A DNA stretch of 38,841 bases from Clostridia bacterium (GCA_024405515.1 JAKSOR010000009.1:1-38841), one strand, 5' to 3'. Shown: positions 7,536 through 16,895, numbered from the stretch's first letter. Program-made: numbers and translations. The notes: generated by a model from the letters alone, not told the origin.

Positions 7536-8810
7536 ATGTTTACAGGTCTTATTTCGGCAATTGAATATTTTGAAATACTGCTTCCTTTGGCACTGATACT
7601 CATTTTTTCAAAGGTATTATCCATCCTCTGCAGAAAAATCAACATACCGCAGGTTGTAGGTATGCTTCTTGCCGGAATTATTCTCGGTTGCATTAAATAT
7701 ATCCCTGGACAGGATATTCTTAACGGGGATTCACTTGAAGGGCTTTCTTTCCTCGCAAAAATAGGCGTAATTCTTATTATGTTCTCTGCAGGAATAGAAA
7801 CTGATTTTCATAAATTCAGCACAACTGGTCTCCCTTCGGTAGTTATCACACTGTTTGGTGTGGTCTTCCCTGTTTCACTCGGATTCGTTGTAGCCACCGC
7901 TTTTTCATGCGGATTCTCCTCAATGACAGAAGCAGATATTCTGACAAACCTTTTCTACGGAACCATCCTGGCCGCAACTTCTGTATCCGTGACAGTTGCC
8001 TGCCTTAAAGAACTTGGTAAACTCAATTCAAAAGCCGGCACTTCAATTATGGCCGCTGCTATTCTTGATGACATTATCGGGGTAATTCTTCTCTCACTGA
8101 TAATCAGTATAAAAAAAGGAGAAGGATCCTCAAACATAGGAAAAATAATCGGGATGATGATAGCTTTCTTTGCAGCAGCAATCGCACTTGGGCTTGTCAT
8201 CAAATGGCTGTTAAATAAGATTTCAGCAAAATATCCGCACAGAAGAAGAACACCTATTCTTGCCATTGCACTCTGTTTTATCTTTGCATATGCAGCAGAA
8301 GAATGGTTCGGAGTGGCAGACATAACAGGAGCATACATAGCAGGAATACTTCTTTCATCATTTAAGGAAGCAGATTATGTTGATTCAAAGGTTGAGACAT
8401 CCAACTATCTTATCTTTGCACCTGTGTTTTTCGCAAACATAGGTATCAATGCTGATTTTTCAACGTTAAACGGCGTAATGGTCGGTTTCGGATTCGCTTT
8501 TATAGCAGCGGGACTTATCGGAAAAGTCGTGGGGTGCGGACTTGGATCTCTCATCTGCAGATACTCAGTCAAAGACAGTTTACGAGTCGGAATCGGCATG
8601 ATGGTCAGAGCCGAGGTGGTTCTTGTCTGCACACAGAAAGGAATTGATTCAGGATTAATAGACCCTAACATAATGCCGTTTGTACTCATACTTATCCTGA
8701 TCTCAACACTCATCGCTCCTCTTCTCTTAAAACTCACGTACAAAAATGAACCGGCAGAACCGGTGTACAGATATGAACATAAATTTTTAGATAACATACA
8801 GGAACATTAA
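7536..8810 (+). CDS. CPA2-family cation/proton antiporter
   Basis: A 424-residue membrane protein with about 12-13 hydrophobic segments and the layout of the Na+/H+ exchanger domain of the KefB/CPA2 type: NIPQVVGMLLAGIILG near residues 34-50, FSAGIETDF near 87, an unwound-helix region near AAAILDDIIGVILLSL at 170-185 with the paired Asp residues typical of electrogenic exchangers, and a later FAPVFFANIGINADFS segment. The usual C-terminal nucleotide-binding (TrkA-N) domain is absent, so it is the short form. It should exchange Na+ or K+ for protons at the cell membrane. It is the first gene of a two-gene unit: its TAA stop shares one base with the ATG of the MATE gene. Start chosen as the first ATG after the promoter; there is no ribosome site. 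Confidence 0.9.
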   Translation: MFTGLISAIEYFEILLPLALILIFSKVLSILCRKINIPQVVGMLLAGIILGCIKYIPGQDILNGDSLEGLSFLAKIGVILIMFSAGIETDFHKFSTTGLPSVVITLFGVVFPVSLGFVVATAFSCGFSSMTEADILTNLFYGTILAATSVSVTVACLKELGKLNSKAGTSIMAAAILDDIIGVILLSLIISIKKGEGSSNIGKIIGMMIAFFAAAIALGLVIKWLLNKISAKYPHRRRTPILAIALCFIFAYAAEEWFGVADITGAYIAGILLSSFKEADYVDSKVETSNYLIFAPVFFANIGINADFSTLNGVMVGFGFAFIAAGLIGKVVGCGLGSLICRYSVKDSLRVGIGMMVRAEVVLVCTQKGIDSGLIDPNIMPFVLILILISTLIAPLLLKLTYKNEPAEPVYRYEHKFLDNIQEH

Positions 8811-10276
8811 TGGAAGACGTAAAAGAATTACAATCTAAAAAACTCGGAACTATGCCGATGATGAAACTCATTCTCACAATGAGCGGACCGGCTATTTTAA
8901 GTATGCTTGTTCAGGCACTTTACAACATTGTTGACAGCGTATTCATAGGAATGTACGATGCAACAAACGGTGTGCTTGCCCTCTCCTATGCCCTCCCTAT
9001 GCAGCTTCTTGTCAATGCTTTTGCTATCGGCATTGCAGTAGGAACGGGTTCACTTATATCAAGACTTCTAGGCGAAGGCAAAAATGAATCTGCATCCGAT
9101 GCAGCTCAGACCGGCCTTCTGCTCGCAGCAATAATGAGTGCTGTTTTTGCAATTATCGGATACTTCATCTCTGATGCATTTATCCGTGTTTATACTCAGT
9201 CAGCCGCAGCAAGCAATGATGCCGCAGACTGGGACAAAGTATACGAAATGGGTTCAGTATACCTGACAATCTGTACATGCTGTTCATTCGGGTTCATGTT
9301 TGAGACTATGCTCAACAGAATTCTTCAGTCTATGGGCAATATGATTATTCCTATGATTACACAGATTGTCGGAGCAGTAACAAATATCATTCTCGACCCG
9401 ATTCTTATCTCTGTATGTAACTTAGGTGCACCTGGTGCTGCTATTGCAACCGTTATCGGTCAGATAGTTGCTATGTGTATCCCTGTCATTAAAATAGTAA
9501 AAGCCAAAGATAACCTGGATATCAAAGTATTCTTCCAGAAAGGATTCAGAGTAAAAAAGCAGATTATTACCCCTATCCTTCAGGTCGGTCTTCCTACCAT
9601 CGTTCTCAACTCAATAAGTTCTGTAATGTACATGGTATCCAACTTTATCCTTAATTCATTCAAGGATGCAGTATGGGCATTCGGAGTTTATTTCAAACTC
9701 AACTCATTTGCATTTATGCCTGTATTCGGGCTTAACCAGGGATGTATTCCTATTATGGGCTATAACTACGGTGCAAACAAAAAGGACAGATTCACAAAAT
9801 CTATCAAGATTTCGTCAATTATGGCCTTTACATATATGTTCTTAGTGCTTATTTTATTCCATGCATGCCCGGAAGTATTTATGAAGATATTCTCACCGGA
9901 CAGCGAAAACAAGATGATGGTAGGCGTCGAAGCATTAAGAATATGCTCTATTGCATTTGTTCCTGCATCAATCAGTGTAATTATGATTGCAGTATTTAAT
10001 TCTGTCGGACACGGAGTCAAAGCTATGATGGTATCAATTCTCCGTCAGATTGGTATACTTATCCCTCTCGGAATTATCCTCTGCAAGTTCTCACCTATGG
10101 GACTTGCTGGATACTGGACAGCATTCCCTGTAGCAGATGCAGCATCTGACCTGATATTCATTCCTATAATGTTTGCCACAATAAGAAAGATATTTAAAAA
10201 GAAAGATGCACTGATGTCAGCGGCTGATGGCAGTCTTCCTGAGCACATAAATACAGAGGAAACTCCGAAAAATTAA
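8810..10276 (+). CDS. MATE family efflux transporter
   Basis: A 488-residue protein with about 12 membrane helices in two related halves. The start (LILTMSGPAILSMLVQALYNIVDSVFIG) is the hallmark N-terminal helix of MATE exporters, and the sequence LNQGCIPIMGYNYGA near residues 305-320 matches the second-half signature of the DinF/NorM-like group. It would export cationic drugs or metabolites using a Na+ or H+ gradient. It overlaps the antiporter stop by one base (TAATG), with CAGGAA as ribosome site, and is the last gene of its unit. Co-transcription with a cation/proton antiporter is functionally sensible because both work on the same ion gradients. Substrate unknown. Confidence 0.92.
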   Translation: MEDVKELQSKKLGTMPMMKLILTMSGPAILSMLVQALYNIVDSVFIGMYDATNGVLALSYALPMQLLVNAFAIGIAVGTGSLISRLLGEGKNESASDAAQTGLLLAAIMSAVFAIIGYFISDAFIRVYTQSAAASNDAADWDKVYEMGSVYLTICTCCSFGFMFETMLNRILQSMGNMIIPMITQIVGAVTNIILDPILISVCNLGAPGAAIATVIGQIVAMCIPVIKIVKAKDNLDIKVFFQKGFRVKKQIITPILQVGLPTIVLNSISSVMYMVSNFILNSFKDAVWAFGVYFKLNSFAFMPVFGLNQGCIPIMGYNYGANKKDRFTKSIKISSIMAFTYMFLVLILFHACPEVFMKIFSPDSENKMMVGVEALRICSIAFVPASISVIMIAVFNSVGHGVKAMMVSILRQIGILIPLGIILCKFSPMGLAGYWTAFPVADAASDLIFIPIMFATIRKIFKKKDALMSAADGSLPEHINTEETPKN

Positions 10277-10293
10277 TCTTCAATATGTAAAAC

Positions 10294-10319
10294 AAAACCG
10301 GAGTTTCTGCTCCGGTTTT
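10294..10319. terminator. Bidirectional terminator between MATE gene and gpmI
   Basis: AAAACCGGAG (10294-10303) and CTCCGGTTTT (10310-10319) form a perfect 10-bp stem with a six-base loop. The A-run and T-run on either side make it usable from both converging units. Confidence 0.9.
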
Positions 10320-10339
10320 GAATATTAAGTGCTTAATAA

Positions 10340-11908
10340 TTATTTGATAATTGCTTCATTCCAGGACGGATCAGGTTCAAACCCCATAAGTTTTACTGCT
10401 GTTGCGGCAACGTTGGAAAGTCCGAAACTTCCTTCTTTAATCTCGCATTCAGCATTATAGATAATGAACGGAACAACGTTTAAACTGTGTGCAGTTCTTA
10501 CTGAGATTTCACCTTTTTTATTCTTCTCAAGCATCTCATCTGCGTTTCCGTGGTCTGCTGTAATAATTACTTTATAACCGTATTTATCAGCAACAGGAAG
10601 AAGTCTTGAGAGCCCGAGGTCTACTGCTTCAACGCCAATAATCGTTGCATCAAGGCTGCCTGTATGGCCTACCATATCGCCGTTAGGATAGTTGCAGCGG
10701 ATGAAGTCATATTCTCCTGATTTCATCGCATCAAGGACTTTATCTGTCACTTCTGCAGCTTTCATCCATGGCCTTTCGTCAAATGACACTTTATCTGACG
10801 GGACCTCTTCCCATACCTCGAGTTCATCTGAGAACTTCTCACTTCTGTTTCCGTTCCAGAAATATGTTACATGTCCGTACTTCTGAGTTTCGGATACTGC
10901 ATAGGATTTTACTCCTTTGTTAACAAGGAATTCAGAGAGTGTATGTCTTATCTTCGGTGGTTCGACGAGGAACTTTTCAGGAAGGTGTAAATCTCCGTCA
11001 TACTGGAGCATTCCTGCATACATAAGTTTTGGCATATTGCCTCTGTCAAATGCATCAAAATCCTTATTGTCAAATGCCATTGAAATCTCAATTGCTCTGT
11101 CTCCCCTGAAATTGTAAAGGATGACACTGTCGTTATCTTTCATGGCACCGACCGGTTTTCCGTCTTTTGTAATTACAAATGCAGGAAGATCCTGGTCAAT
11201 GATTCCTTCGTTCTCTTTTCTGTATGTTTCAATAGCATCTTTTGCACTGTCAAAACCACGGCCGATTCCGTATACATGTGTATCAAAACCTTTCTTTACC
11301 ATTTCCCAGTTAGCAAAATAACGGTCCATGGTTATCTTCATTCTGCCGCCGCCTGAAGCAATCTGTGCCTTAAATGATGCATCATTAAGTTCAGCCATAG
11401 CACTCTCAAGTTTTTCAACATAAATAAGAGCTGATGTGGCAGGCACATCTCTTCCGTCAAGAAGAATATGAACGTTAACGTTTTTGATACCATCTTCTTT
11501 TGCGCCCTTTATCAAAGCGATAAGGTGACCTATATTGCTGTGCACATTTCCGTCAGAGAGAAGGCCGATAAAATGCATTGCGCTACCGTTTTTGACACAG
11601 TTATCCTTAAGGGACTGCCATGCTGATGAATTAAAAATTGCTTTTGATTCAATAGCTTCCTCGACAAGTTTTGCTCCCTGGGAATAAATCTGTCCGCATC
11701 CAAGTGCGTTATGACCCACTTCACTGTTACCCATATCATCATCGGAAGGAAGGCCTACAGCCGTTCCGTGTGCCTTGATATAAGTATTTGGGCATTCTTT
11801 TAATAATTTATCAAGAGTAGGTGTATTGGCAAGAGTCACAGCGTCTCCGAGACCTGTCTTTGATTTGCCGACACCATCCATTACTACAAGTACTAATTTT
11901 TCTGACAT
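10340..11908 (-). CDS. gpmI: 2,3-bisphosphoglycerate-independent phosphoglycerate mutase
   Basis: Interconverts 3-phosphoglycerate and 2-phosphoglycerate in glycolysis through a phosphoserine intermediate, using two Mn ions, in the cytoplasm. The 522-residue length is normal. The alkaline-phosphatase-like metal site begins with MDGVG (Asp11); the catalytic serine is in NSEVGHNALG (Ser62); HILLDGRDVPATSA, NFRGDRAIE and ITADHGNADEM carry further substrate and metal ligands. Position 13 is Val where many homologs have Trp, a mild difference. It is the third gene of pgk-tpiA-gpmI; a hairpin in the 67-base gap before it may reduce read-through. Ribosome site AAAGGG lies before the ATG. Confidence 0.97.
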   Translation of the reverse strand: MSEKLVLVVMDGVGKSKTGLGDAVTLANTPTLDKLLKECPNTYIKAHGTAVGLPSDDDMGNSEVGHNALGCGQIYSQGAKLVEEAIESKAIFNSSAWQSLKDNCVKNGSAMHFIGLLSDGNVHSNIGHLIALIKGAKEDGIKNVNVHILLDGRDVPATSALIYVEKLESAMAELNDASFKAQIASGGGRMKITMDRYFANWEMVKKGFDTHVYGIGRGFDSAKDAIETYRKENEGIIDQDLPAFVITKDGKPVGAMKDNDSVILYNFRGDRAIEISMAFDNKDFDAFDRGNMPKLMYAGMLQYDGDLHLPEKFLVEPPKIRHTLSEFLVNKGVKSYAVSETQKYGHVTYFWNGNRSEKFSDELEVWEEVPSDKVSFDERPWMKAAEVTDKVLDAMKSGEYDFIRCNYPNGDMVGHTGSLDATIIGVEAVDLGLSRLLPVADKYGYKVIITADHGNADEMLEKNKKGEISVRTAHSLNVVPFIIYNAECEIKEGSFGLSNVAATAVKLMGFEPDPSWNEAIIK

Positions 11909-11928
11909 AAATTTTACCCTTTAAATAA

Positions 11929-11955
11929 TTTTACTCCGCAGTCTGCGGAGTAAAA
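11929..11955 (-). terminator. Hairpin between tpiA and gpmI (partial terminator)
   Basis: TTTTACTCCGCA (11929-11940) pairs perfectly with TGCGGAGTAAAA (11944-11955) around a three-base loop. On the minus strand the stem is followed by an AT-rich run, so it can act as an attenuator or an RNA-processing site inside the glycolytic operon. Confidence 0.75.
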
Positions 11956-11975
11956 CAAATTACTTATTAATGAAA

Positions 11976-12728
11976 TTAATAATTTACAACCTGTGAGAAA
12001 TCAACTGCTTTAAGTGATGCTCCGCCGATAAGTCCGCCGTCAATCTGTGGCATTGCCATTAATTCTTTGACGTTCTTCGGGTTCATGCTGCCGCCGTACT
12101 GGATACGTACTTTCTCTTCTGCACATTTCGGGCAATAGAGTTCTTCCATTTTCTTACGGATGATTGCGATTGTTTCATCTGCGATTTCCGGAGTAGCTGT
12201 CTTACCTGTTCCGATTGCCCATACTGGTTCATAAGCAATAACAATGTTTGTTAATTCTTCTTTATCAATTCCTTCGAAAGCACCTGCAACCTGTCTGTCA
12301 AGAACTTCTTTTACTTTGTTGCCTTCTCTTTCTTCTAATGTCTCACCTACGCAGATAATTGGTTTTAATCCTGCTGCAAGTGCTGCTTTTGCTCTCTGGT
12401 TAACTGTTGCATCTGTTTCACCAAAGTACTGTCTTCTTTCGCTGTGTCCGATAATTACGTACTCCACTCCGAGTTCAACAAGCATCTTAGCTGAAATTTC
12501 GCCTGTGAATGCTCCTTTTTCTGCCCAGTGAACGTTCTCTGCACCAACTTTGATATTTGTGCCTTTTGTGAGTTCTACTGCTGTTGCTAAATCTGTATAT
12601 GGAGTGCAGATAACTACGTCACATGCTGAATCTTTTACGAGTGGGATAAGATCAGTTACTAATGCCTTTGTTTCTGCAATTGTGTTGTTCATTTTCCAGT
12701 TTCCTGCGATAATAGGTTTTCTTGCCAT
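11976..12728 (-). CDS. tpiA: Triosephosphate isomerase
   Basis: Interconverts dihydroxyacetone phosphate and glyceraldehyde 3-phosphate in the cytoplasm. The 250-residue protein is full length. Catalytic and binding residues are all visible: Asn10 and Lys12 in AGNWKMN, His95 in IIGHSERRQYF, Glu167 in IAYEPVWAIGTGK (the flexible phosphate-gripping loop follows), and QYGGSMNPKN and DGGLIGGASL near the C-terminus. The ribosome site TAGGAGAT precedes the ATG. It lies 31 bases after pgk and 67 bases before gpmI, in a typical Firmicutes lower-glycolysis cluster. Confidence 0.98.
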   Translation of the reverse strand: MARKPIIAGNWKMNNTIAETKALVTDLIPLVKDSACDVVICTPYTDLATAVELTKGTNIKVGAENVHWAEKGAFTGEISAKMLVELGVEYVIIGHSERRQYFGETDATVNQRAKAALAAGLKPIICVGETLEEREGNKVKEVLDRQVAGAFEGIDKEELTNIVIAYEPVWAIGTGKTATPEIADETIAIIRKKMEELYCPKCAEEKVRIQYGGSMNPKNVKELMAMPQIDGGLIGGASLKAVDFSQVVNY

Positions 12729-12759
12729 AATTTATATCTCCTATAAAAAATATTTTCTT

Positions 12760-14082
12760 TTACTGTGCATCATTTAAGCATGCAATACCCGGAAGAACTT
12801 TGCCCTCAAGGAATTCAAGAGATGCGCCGCCGCCTGTTGAAATGTGTGTCATCTTGTCTGCATAGCCAAGCTGAACAACTGCTGCTGCTGAATCTCCGCC
12901 ACCGATGATTGTTGTTGCTTCTGTTTCTGCCATTGCCTTTGCAACTGCCATTGTGCCTTCTGCACATGTCGGGTTTTCAAATACGCCCATTGGTCCGTTC
13001 CATACAATTGTCTTTGCTTCCTTAACAGCTTTTGCAAAGAGTTCTCTTGTCTCAGGGCCGATATCCATACCTTCTCTTCCGTCAGGAATTGCCATTGTTT
13101 CTACATACTTGACTTCCACAGGTGCATCAATAGGATCCGGGAACTGAGCCACGGTTGCTGTATCGATAGGAAGGTAAATCTTCTTGCCGAGTTCATCAGC
13201 TTTCTTGAGCATATTGAGACAGTATTCAATCTTGTCATCATCAACGATTGAGTTACCGATTGTGCCGCCTTTTGCCTTAATGAATGTATATGCCATTCCG
13301 CCGCCGATAATAAGTGAATCACACTTATTTAAGAGGTTATCAATAACATTTAATTTATCCGCAATCTTTGCTCCGCCTAAGATAGCAAGGAATGGTCTTA
13401 CAGGTTTTTCAACTGCATTTCCGAGGAACATTAATTCCTTTTCAATTAAGAAACCGGAAACTGCGACTTTTGCATATCCGTACTGAACGATACCTGCTGT
13501 TGTTGCATGTGCTCTGTGTGCTGTGCCGAATGCATCGTTTACATAGACATCACAGAACTCTGCGAGTTTTTTACAGAGTGCTTCATCGTTTGCTTCCTCA
13601 CCTGCTTCGAAACGTGTATTTTCAAGAAGAACGATTTCACCGTCTTTCATAGCTGCTACTTTTGCTTTTGCATCATCACCAACAAGGTCTGTTGCAAATG
13701 TGACTTTGATATCAGGAAGCAGTTCCTGAAGTCTGTCTGCAACCGGCTTTAATGTAAATTTCTTAGGATCATTCTTTAATGCTTTTGCAATAAGTTCTGC
13801 CTTCTTTGCATCTTTTTCTTCCTGAGTTGCAAGTTCATCAATAGCTTTTTTCTCTTTCTTTGTAAGTGCAAATCCTTCTGTGAAGATATTGTGTGGTTTT
13901 CCCATATGTGAGCAGAGAATAACTTTTGCGCCGTTTTCTGCAAGATATTTGATTGTAGGAAGTGCTCCGTTGATACGGTTTTCATCGGTAATTACACCAT
14001 CTACCATAGGAACGTTGAAGTCCACACGTGTTAAACACTTTTTACCTTTGACATCAATGTCACGGATTGTGAGTTTTGCCAT
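12760..14082 (-). CDS. pgk: Phosphoglycerate kinase with a lysine-rich insertion
   Basis: Transfers phosphate from 1,3-bisphosphoglycerate to ADP in glycolysis. Family motifs are complete: RVDFNVP near residues 19-25, [40 protein letters not shown] and GGGDSAAAV. At 440 residues it is longer than the usual 390-400. The extra length is mainly a charged stretch at residues about 66-108 ([20 protein letters not shown] and following) placed just after SHMGKPHN in the N-terminal domain, where homologs have a short loop. The gene leads the pgk-tpiA-gpmI operon, with an AAAGGAG ribosome site and a promoter about 60 bases upstream. Confidence 0.97.
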   Translation of the reverse strand: MAKLTIRDIDVKGKKCLTRVDFNVPMVDGVITDENRINGALPTIKYLAENGAKVILCSHMGKPHNIFTEGFALTKKEKKAIDELATQEEKDAKKAELIAKALKNDPKKFTLKPVADRLQELLPDIKVTFATDLVGDDAKAKVAAMKDGEIVLLENTRFEAGEEANDEALCKKLAEFCDVYVNDAFGTAHRAHATTAGIVQYGYAKVAVSGFLIEKELMFLGNAVEKPVRPFLAILGGAKIADKLNVIDNLLNKCDSLIIGGGMAYTFIKAKGGTIGNSIVDDDKIEYCLNMLKKADELGKKIYLPIDTATVAQFPDPIDAPVEVKYVETMAIPDGREGMDIGPETRELFAKAVKEAKTIVWNGPMGVFENPTCAEGTMAVAKAMAETEATTIIGGGDSAAAVVQLGYADKMTHISTGGGASLEFLEGKVLPGIACLNDAQ

Positions 14083-14141
14083 AAAAGTCTCCTTTATATA
14101 AATAAGTATTTTTTATTCTGTTAGTTCTCACGAACTTTTTT

Positions 14142-14171
14142 ATTATATCACTATTGATATAATATTTTCAA
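14142..14171 (-). promoter_or_regulatory. Promoter of pgk-tpiA-gpmI
   Basis: Minus strand TTGAAA (14166-14171), an 18-base spacer and TATAAT (14142-14147). The predicted start leaves a leader of about 50 bases before the pgk ATG at 14082. Confidence 0.7.
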
Positions 14172-14185
14172 TCATTTAAAATGAA

Positions 14186-14203
14186 CACTCCCATAAGGGA
14201 GTG
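14186..14203 (-). terminator. Terminator after putP
   Basis: CACTCCC (14186-14192) pairs with GGGAGTG (14197-14203) around ATAA, just after the putP stop. The T-run behind it on the minus strand is short, so termination may be incomplete. Confidence 0.65.
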
Positions 14204-14209
14204 CCCTTA

Positions 14210-15919
14210 TTATGCTTTTCTGTCTAAGAAATGTTCTCTGTCAATAATAGTTGTGCCTTTTCTTGAGATATAGGCCTTAACTGTTGTTCCGTCCTTCATT
14301 TCCATTGTTGCAATCTTCTTGGATACATCAATCTTCTTTGTTGCCTTATAAAGGTCAAATATTCTTAATGCTTCCTCAGACGGTGATTCTGTAAGGAAGG
14401 ATACGATAACTGCTGCAAGCATACCTGCCACGAATCCCGGGAGGATTTCATAAAGTCCGATAGGATATACAGCTGAAGTCATTCCGTAGTATTCCATATT
14501 GAAGAGGATCATCCATAAAATGTCGACTACAAATCCTGTGACAATACCTGCTGTTGCACCCTTATAGTTAAGTCTTCTCCAGTAAAGAGCAAGAATGATG
14601 ACCGGACCGAATGATGCACCGAATGCCGCCCATGCTGCAGATACGAGGCTCATGATTGTTGAGAATGCAGGAACGATAACTGTACCGTCTGCCTTCTTGC
14701 TTGTTCCGAGCATTGCGATACCGAATGCTACTAATGAAATGACAACAACAACGATTCTTCCGACAAGAAGTACGTTTTTATCACTTGCATCTTTCTTGAT
14801 TGTTGTTTTATAGATATCTGAAGCAAAAGCAGAAGATGAAGCAAGAAGCTGTGAGTCTGCTGTTGACATAGATGCTGCAATAACTGCTGTGATGATAAGT
14901 CCTCCGATAAATGCAGGGAAAACATTTCTTGCCATAAGAATGAATACCTGGGAAGATTTATCCTCGACACCTGAACCGAAGAAATCTCTTGCAAGGATAG
15001 CTACGAGTGTTGCCATTAAAAGAATGAGTCCAGTCCAGAATGAACCGATCCACTGGGACTTCTTCATTTCTTTTTCTGACTTGATACCGATGTAACGGAT
15101 GATGATATGAGGCATACCGAAGTAACCAAGGCCCCAGCCGAGTCCTGTAAGTATATCTGCCACACTCTTCCAGTCAAAGCTTCCTGATGAAAGCATATTA
15201 TAGTAGTTTTCAGGCATTGCTGATGCTATATATTCGGCGCCGAGAACTGCCTCAGGACCATTCATAAGAGCCACACAGACAATCGGGGTAAGCATTAATG
15301 CGACAAGCATAATCATGCCCTGGAAGAAGTCTGTCCAGCAGACTGCGTTATATCCGCCAAGGAATACGTAAACAATAATGATTATTGTTGCAATGGTCAT
15401 TGCGATTTCTTCTTTCATTCCGAAAAGGGTATTGAAAAGAGTACCGCATGCATTGATTGATGAAGCACCGTATACACAGTAAACAATCATAAAGATTACT
15501 GCACAGATAACCTGAAGACCTTTTTTGTCCGAATCAAATCTCTTTGTTAAAAACTGAGGGACCGTAATTGAGTCTTTCGCAAGAATTGAATATCTTCTGA
15601 GTTTAGGAGCAACGAAAATCCATGCAAGAACTGTTCCGATAAAAAGTCCGATTGAAATCCATACCTGGCCAAGACCATACATATAGATTGCACCAGGAAG
15701 TCCCATAAGTGACCATGCACTCATATCTGATGCACCGGCTGATAAAGCTGATACAAGACCGCCCATCTTTCTTCCACCGAGGAAGAACTGCTTTTCACCG
15801 GATTCGCCTTTCCTTCCCTTTAAGAAGAAGAAAATACCTACGCCTATAACCAAAATAAAATAGAGAACAAATGCTACTATTTCACCCGGTTTGGTAATTG
15901 CTGATAAAAAGTTAGCCAT
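14210..15919 (-). CDS. putP: Sodium/proline symporter
   Basis: A sodium:solute symporter (SSF) family protein of 569 residues with about 13 membrane helices. FFLGGRKMGGLVSALSAGASDMSAWSLMGLPG (two overlapping parts, residues about 45-76) is the PutP-type substrate and Na+ site region; GWGLGYFGMPHIIIRYIGIK and AVIAASMSTADSQLLASSS (Na2-site Ser/Thr) are further hallmarks. It imports proline with sodium as nutrient or osmoprotectant. The C-terminal 60 residues after the last helix are a hydrophilic tail, slightly longer than in E. coli PutP (about 500). It is a single-gene unit with an AAGGAG ribosome site, its own promoter with a perfect inverted repeat, and a terminator. Confidence 0.93.
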   Translation of the reverse strand: MANFLSAITKPGEIVAFVLYFILVIGVGIFFFLKGRKGESGEKQFFLGGRKMGGLVSALSAGASDMSAWSLMGLPGAIYMYGLGQVWISIGLFIGTVLAWIFVAPKLRRYSILAKDSITVPQFLTKRFDSDKKGLQVICAVIFMIVYCVYGASSINACGTLFNTLFGMKEEIAMTIATIIIIVYVFLGGYNAVCWTDFFQGMIMLVALMLTPIVCVALMNGPEAVLGAEYIASAMPENYYNMLSSGSFDWKSVADILTGLGWGLGYFGMPHIIIRYIGIKSEKEMKKSQWIGSFWTGLILLMATLVAILARDFFGSGVEDKSSQVFILMARNVFPAFIGGLIITAVIAASMSTADSQLLASSSAFASDIYKTTIKKDASDKNVLLVGRIVVVVISLVAFGIAMLGTSKKADGTVIVPAFSTIMSLVSAAWAAFGASFGPVIILALYWRRLNYKGATAGIVTGFVVDILWMILFNMEYYGMTSAVYPIGLYEILPGFVAGMLAAVIVSFLTESPSEEALRIFDLYKATKKIDVSKKIATMEMKDGTTVKAYISRKGTTIIDREHFLDRKA

Positions 15920-15945
15920 ATAAACTCCTTTATATGCGTATATAC

Positions 15946-15986
15946 ATTAATATAACAATTTTATATTAATATGGTGAAAAATGCAA
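15946..15986 (-). promoter_or_regulatory. putP promoter with perfect 10-bp inverted repeat
   Basis: Minus strand TTGCAT (15981-15986), 17-base spacer, TAAAAT (15958-15963). ATTAATATAA (15946-15955) and TTATATTAAT (15961-15970) form a perfect 10-bp inverted repeat with a five-base centre overlapping the -10 element and start point, the expected place for a repressor operator. AT-richness makes chance occurrence more likely than for a GC-rich repeat. Confidence 0.6.
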
Positions 15987-15995
15987 GTACAGAAA

Positions 15996-16016
15996 CGGGC
16001 CAGCAGTGCTGACCCG
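15996..16016 (-). terminator. Terminator after the AbiE toxin gene
   Basis: CGGGCCAGC (15996-16004) pairs with GCTGACCCG (16008-16016), nine pairs including one G-T, three-base loop, 12 bases after the toxin stop codon. The following T-run is weak. Confidence 0.65.
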
Positions 16017-16028
16017 GTGCAAACAGTA

Positions 16029-16895
16029 TTATTTAGTAAAGGATAATTCCTCCAGGGTTGATATAAACAATTCCTTAGACCAGAGCCTTAACATTTCCTG
16101 ATTTTGAATAAATCCTGATACATCTTCTTTAGCAAGTTCATAATCTGTTTTCATGAATTTTTCATAAAGCATTGCCTTTAAATCCGCCTCCGTAACAATT
16201 TTGGCTTTGTCGATTTTACCTGAATTTTTAAGTTTGCTTACAAGGTATGTCATATTTATTTCCGTGCCTTTACTGCAGTAGAAAAGGTAATCATAATAAT
16301 CTCTTCCTTTGATACGGTTTTTGTACTCTCTGCAGAGAATAGCATGAATTTTACCCGCAAACAGAGTCGATTCATCGAAAACACGTACGTCATATGGTGA
16401 TGGAAGCAATCTGTATTTTGTCTCCGTCCTTCCTCCTTCCGGATTATCTGTGTCTATTTCAAATTTTATTTTGATTCTCTGGTTCCCTGCAAGATTACCG
16501 GAAACTGAGTCATTCGGGAAAAACCACATCATAAGCATTATGGTATTCCCTTTGACAAATGCACTTTTTACAGCAGACTCTTCATCCTTCATTTTGTTTG
16601 ATATTTCCATTCCGATACCATATGTTTTAAGTTCATTTTCTATAAACGGGAAATATTCTGTAAAATCAAAATCTTCGTTGTCTGTTAATGCAAAATCCAG
16701 ATCCTCGCTGAATCTGTCTAGATTATGGAATATTCTTAAGCAGGTCCCTCCATAGAAAGCCGCCCTTTTAAAGAAATCTCCCTTAGATAAACCGGAAAGA
16801 ATTATTTCCTGAACAATTTCCTTTATTGCATTCTCTTTATCTGTATTATTTTCCGGTTTATACTTTGCCAGCATCATCTCAAGTGCTTTATTCAT
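16029..16895 (-). CDS. AbiEii/AbiGii-type nucleotidyltransferase toxin
   Basis: A 288-residue nucleotidyltransferase-fold protein of the type IV toxin-antitoxin/abortive infection family (PF08843-like). The core motif is AFYGGTCLRIFHNLDRFSED followed by LDFAL: the GG/T at residues 49-51 and Asp65/Asp67 (SEDLDF) form the nucleotide and metal site. Further conserved family features are the KIKFEIDTD strand near 145 and the RGRDYYDYLFY segment near 195. Characterised members stop growth by modifying tRNA acceptor ends, protecting populations from phage. It overlaps the antitoxin gene by 8 bases, in the usual antitoxin-first order. All catalytic residues are present, so it looks functional. Confidence 0.9.
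   Translation of the reverse strand: MNKALEMMLAKYKPENNTDKENAIKEIVQEIILSGLSKGDFFKRAAFYGGTCLRIFHNLDRFSEDLDFALTDNEDFDFTEYFPFIENELKTYGIGMEISNKMKDEESAVKSAFVKGNTIMLMMWFFPNDSVSGNLAGNQRIKIKFEIDTDNPEGGRTETKYRLLPSPYDVRVFDESTLFAGKIHAILCREYKNRIKGRDYYDYLFYCSKGTEINMTYLVSKLKNSGKIDKAKIVTEADLKAMLYEKFMKTDYELAKEDVSGFIQNQEMLRLWSKELFISTLEELSFTK

Noticed and set aside
7463..7693. Minus-strand frame across the divergent promoter region and antiporter start
   Set aside because: It runs over the antiporter promoter and N-terminus, has no ribosome site and no recognisable sequence.
13392..13752. Plus-strand frames inside pgk
   Set aside because: Low-complexity shadows of the pgk reading frame without start signals.
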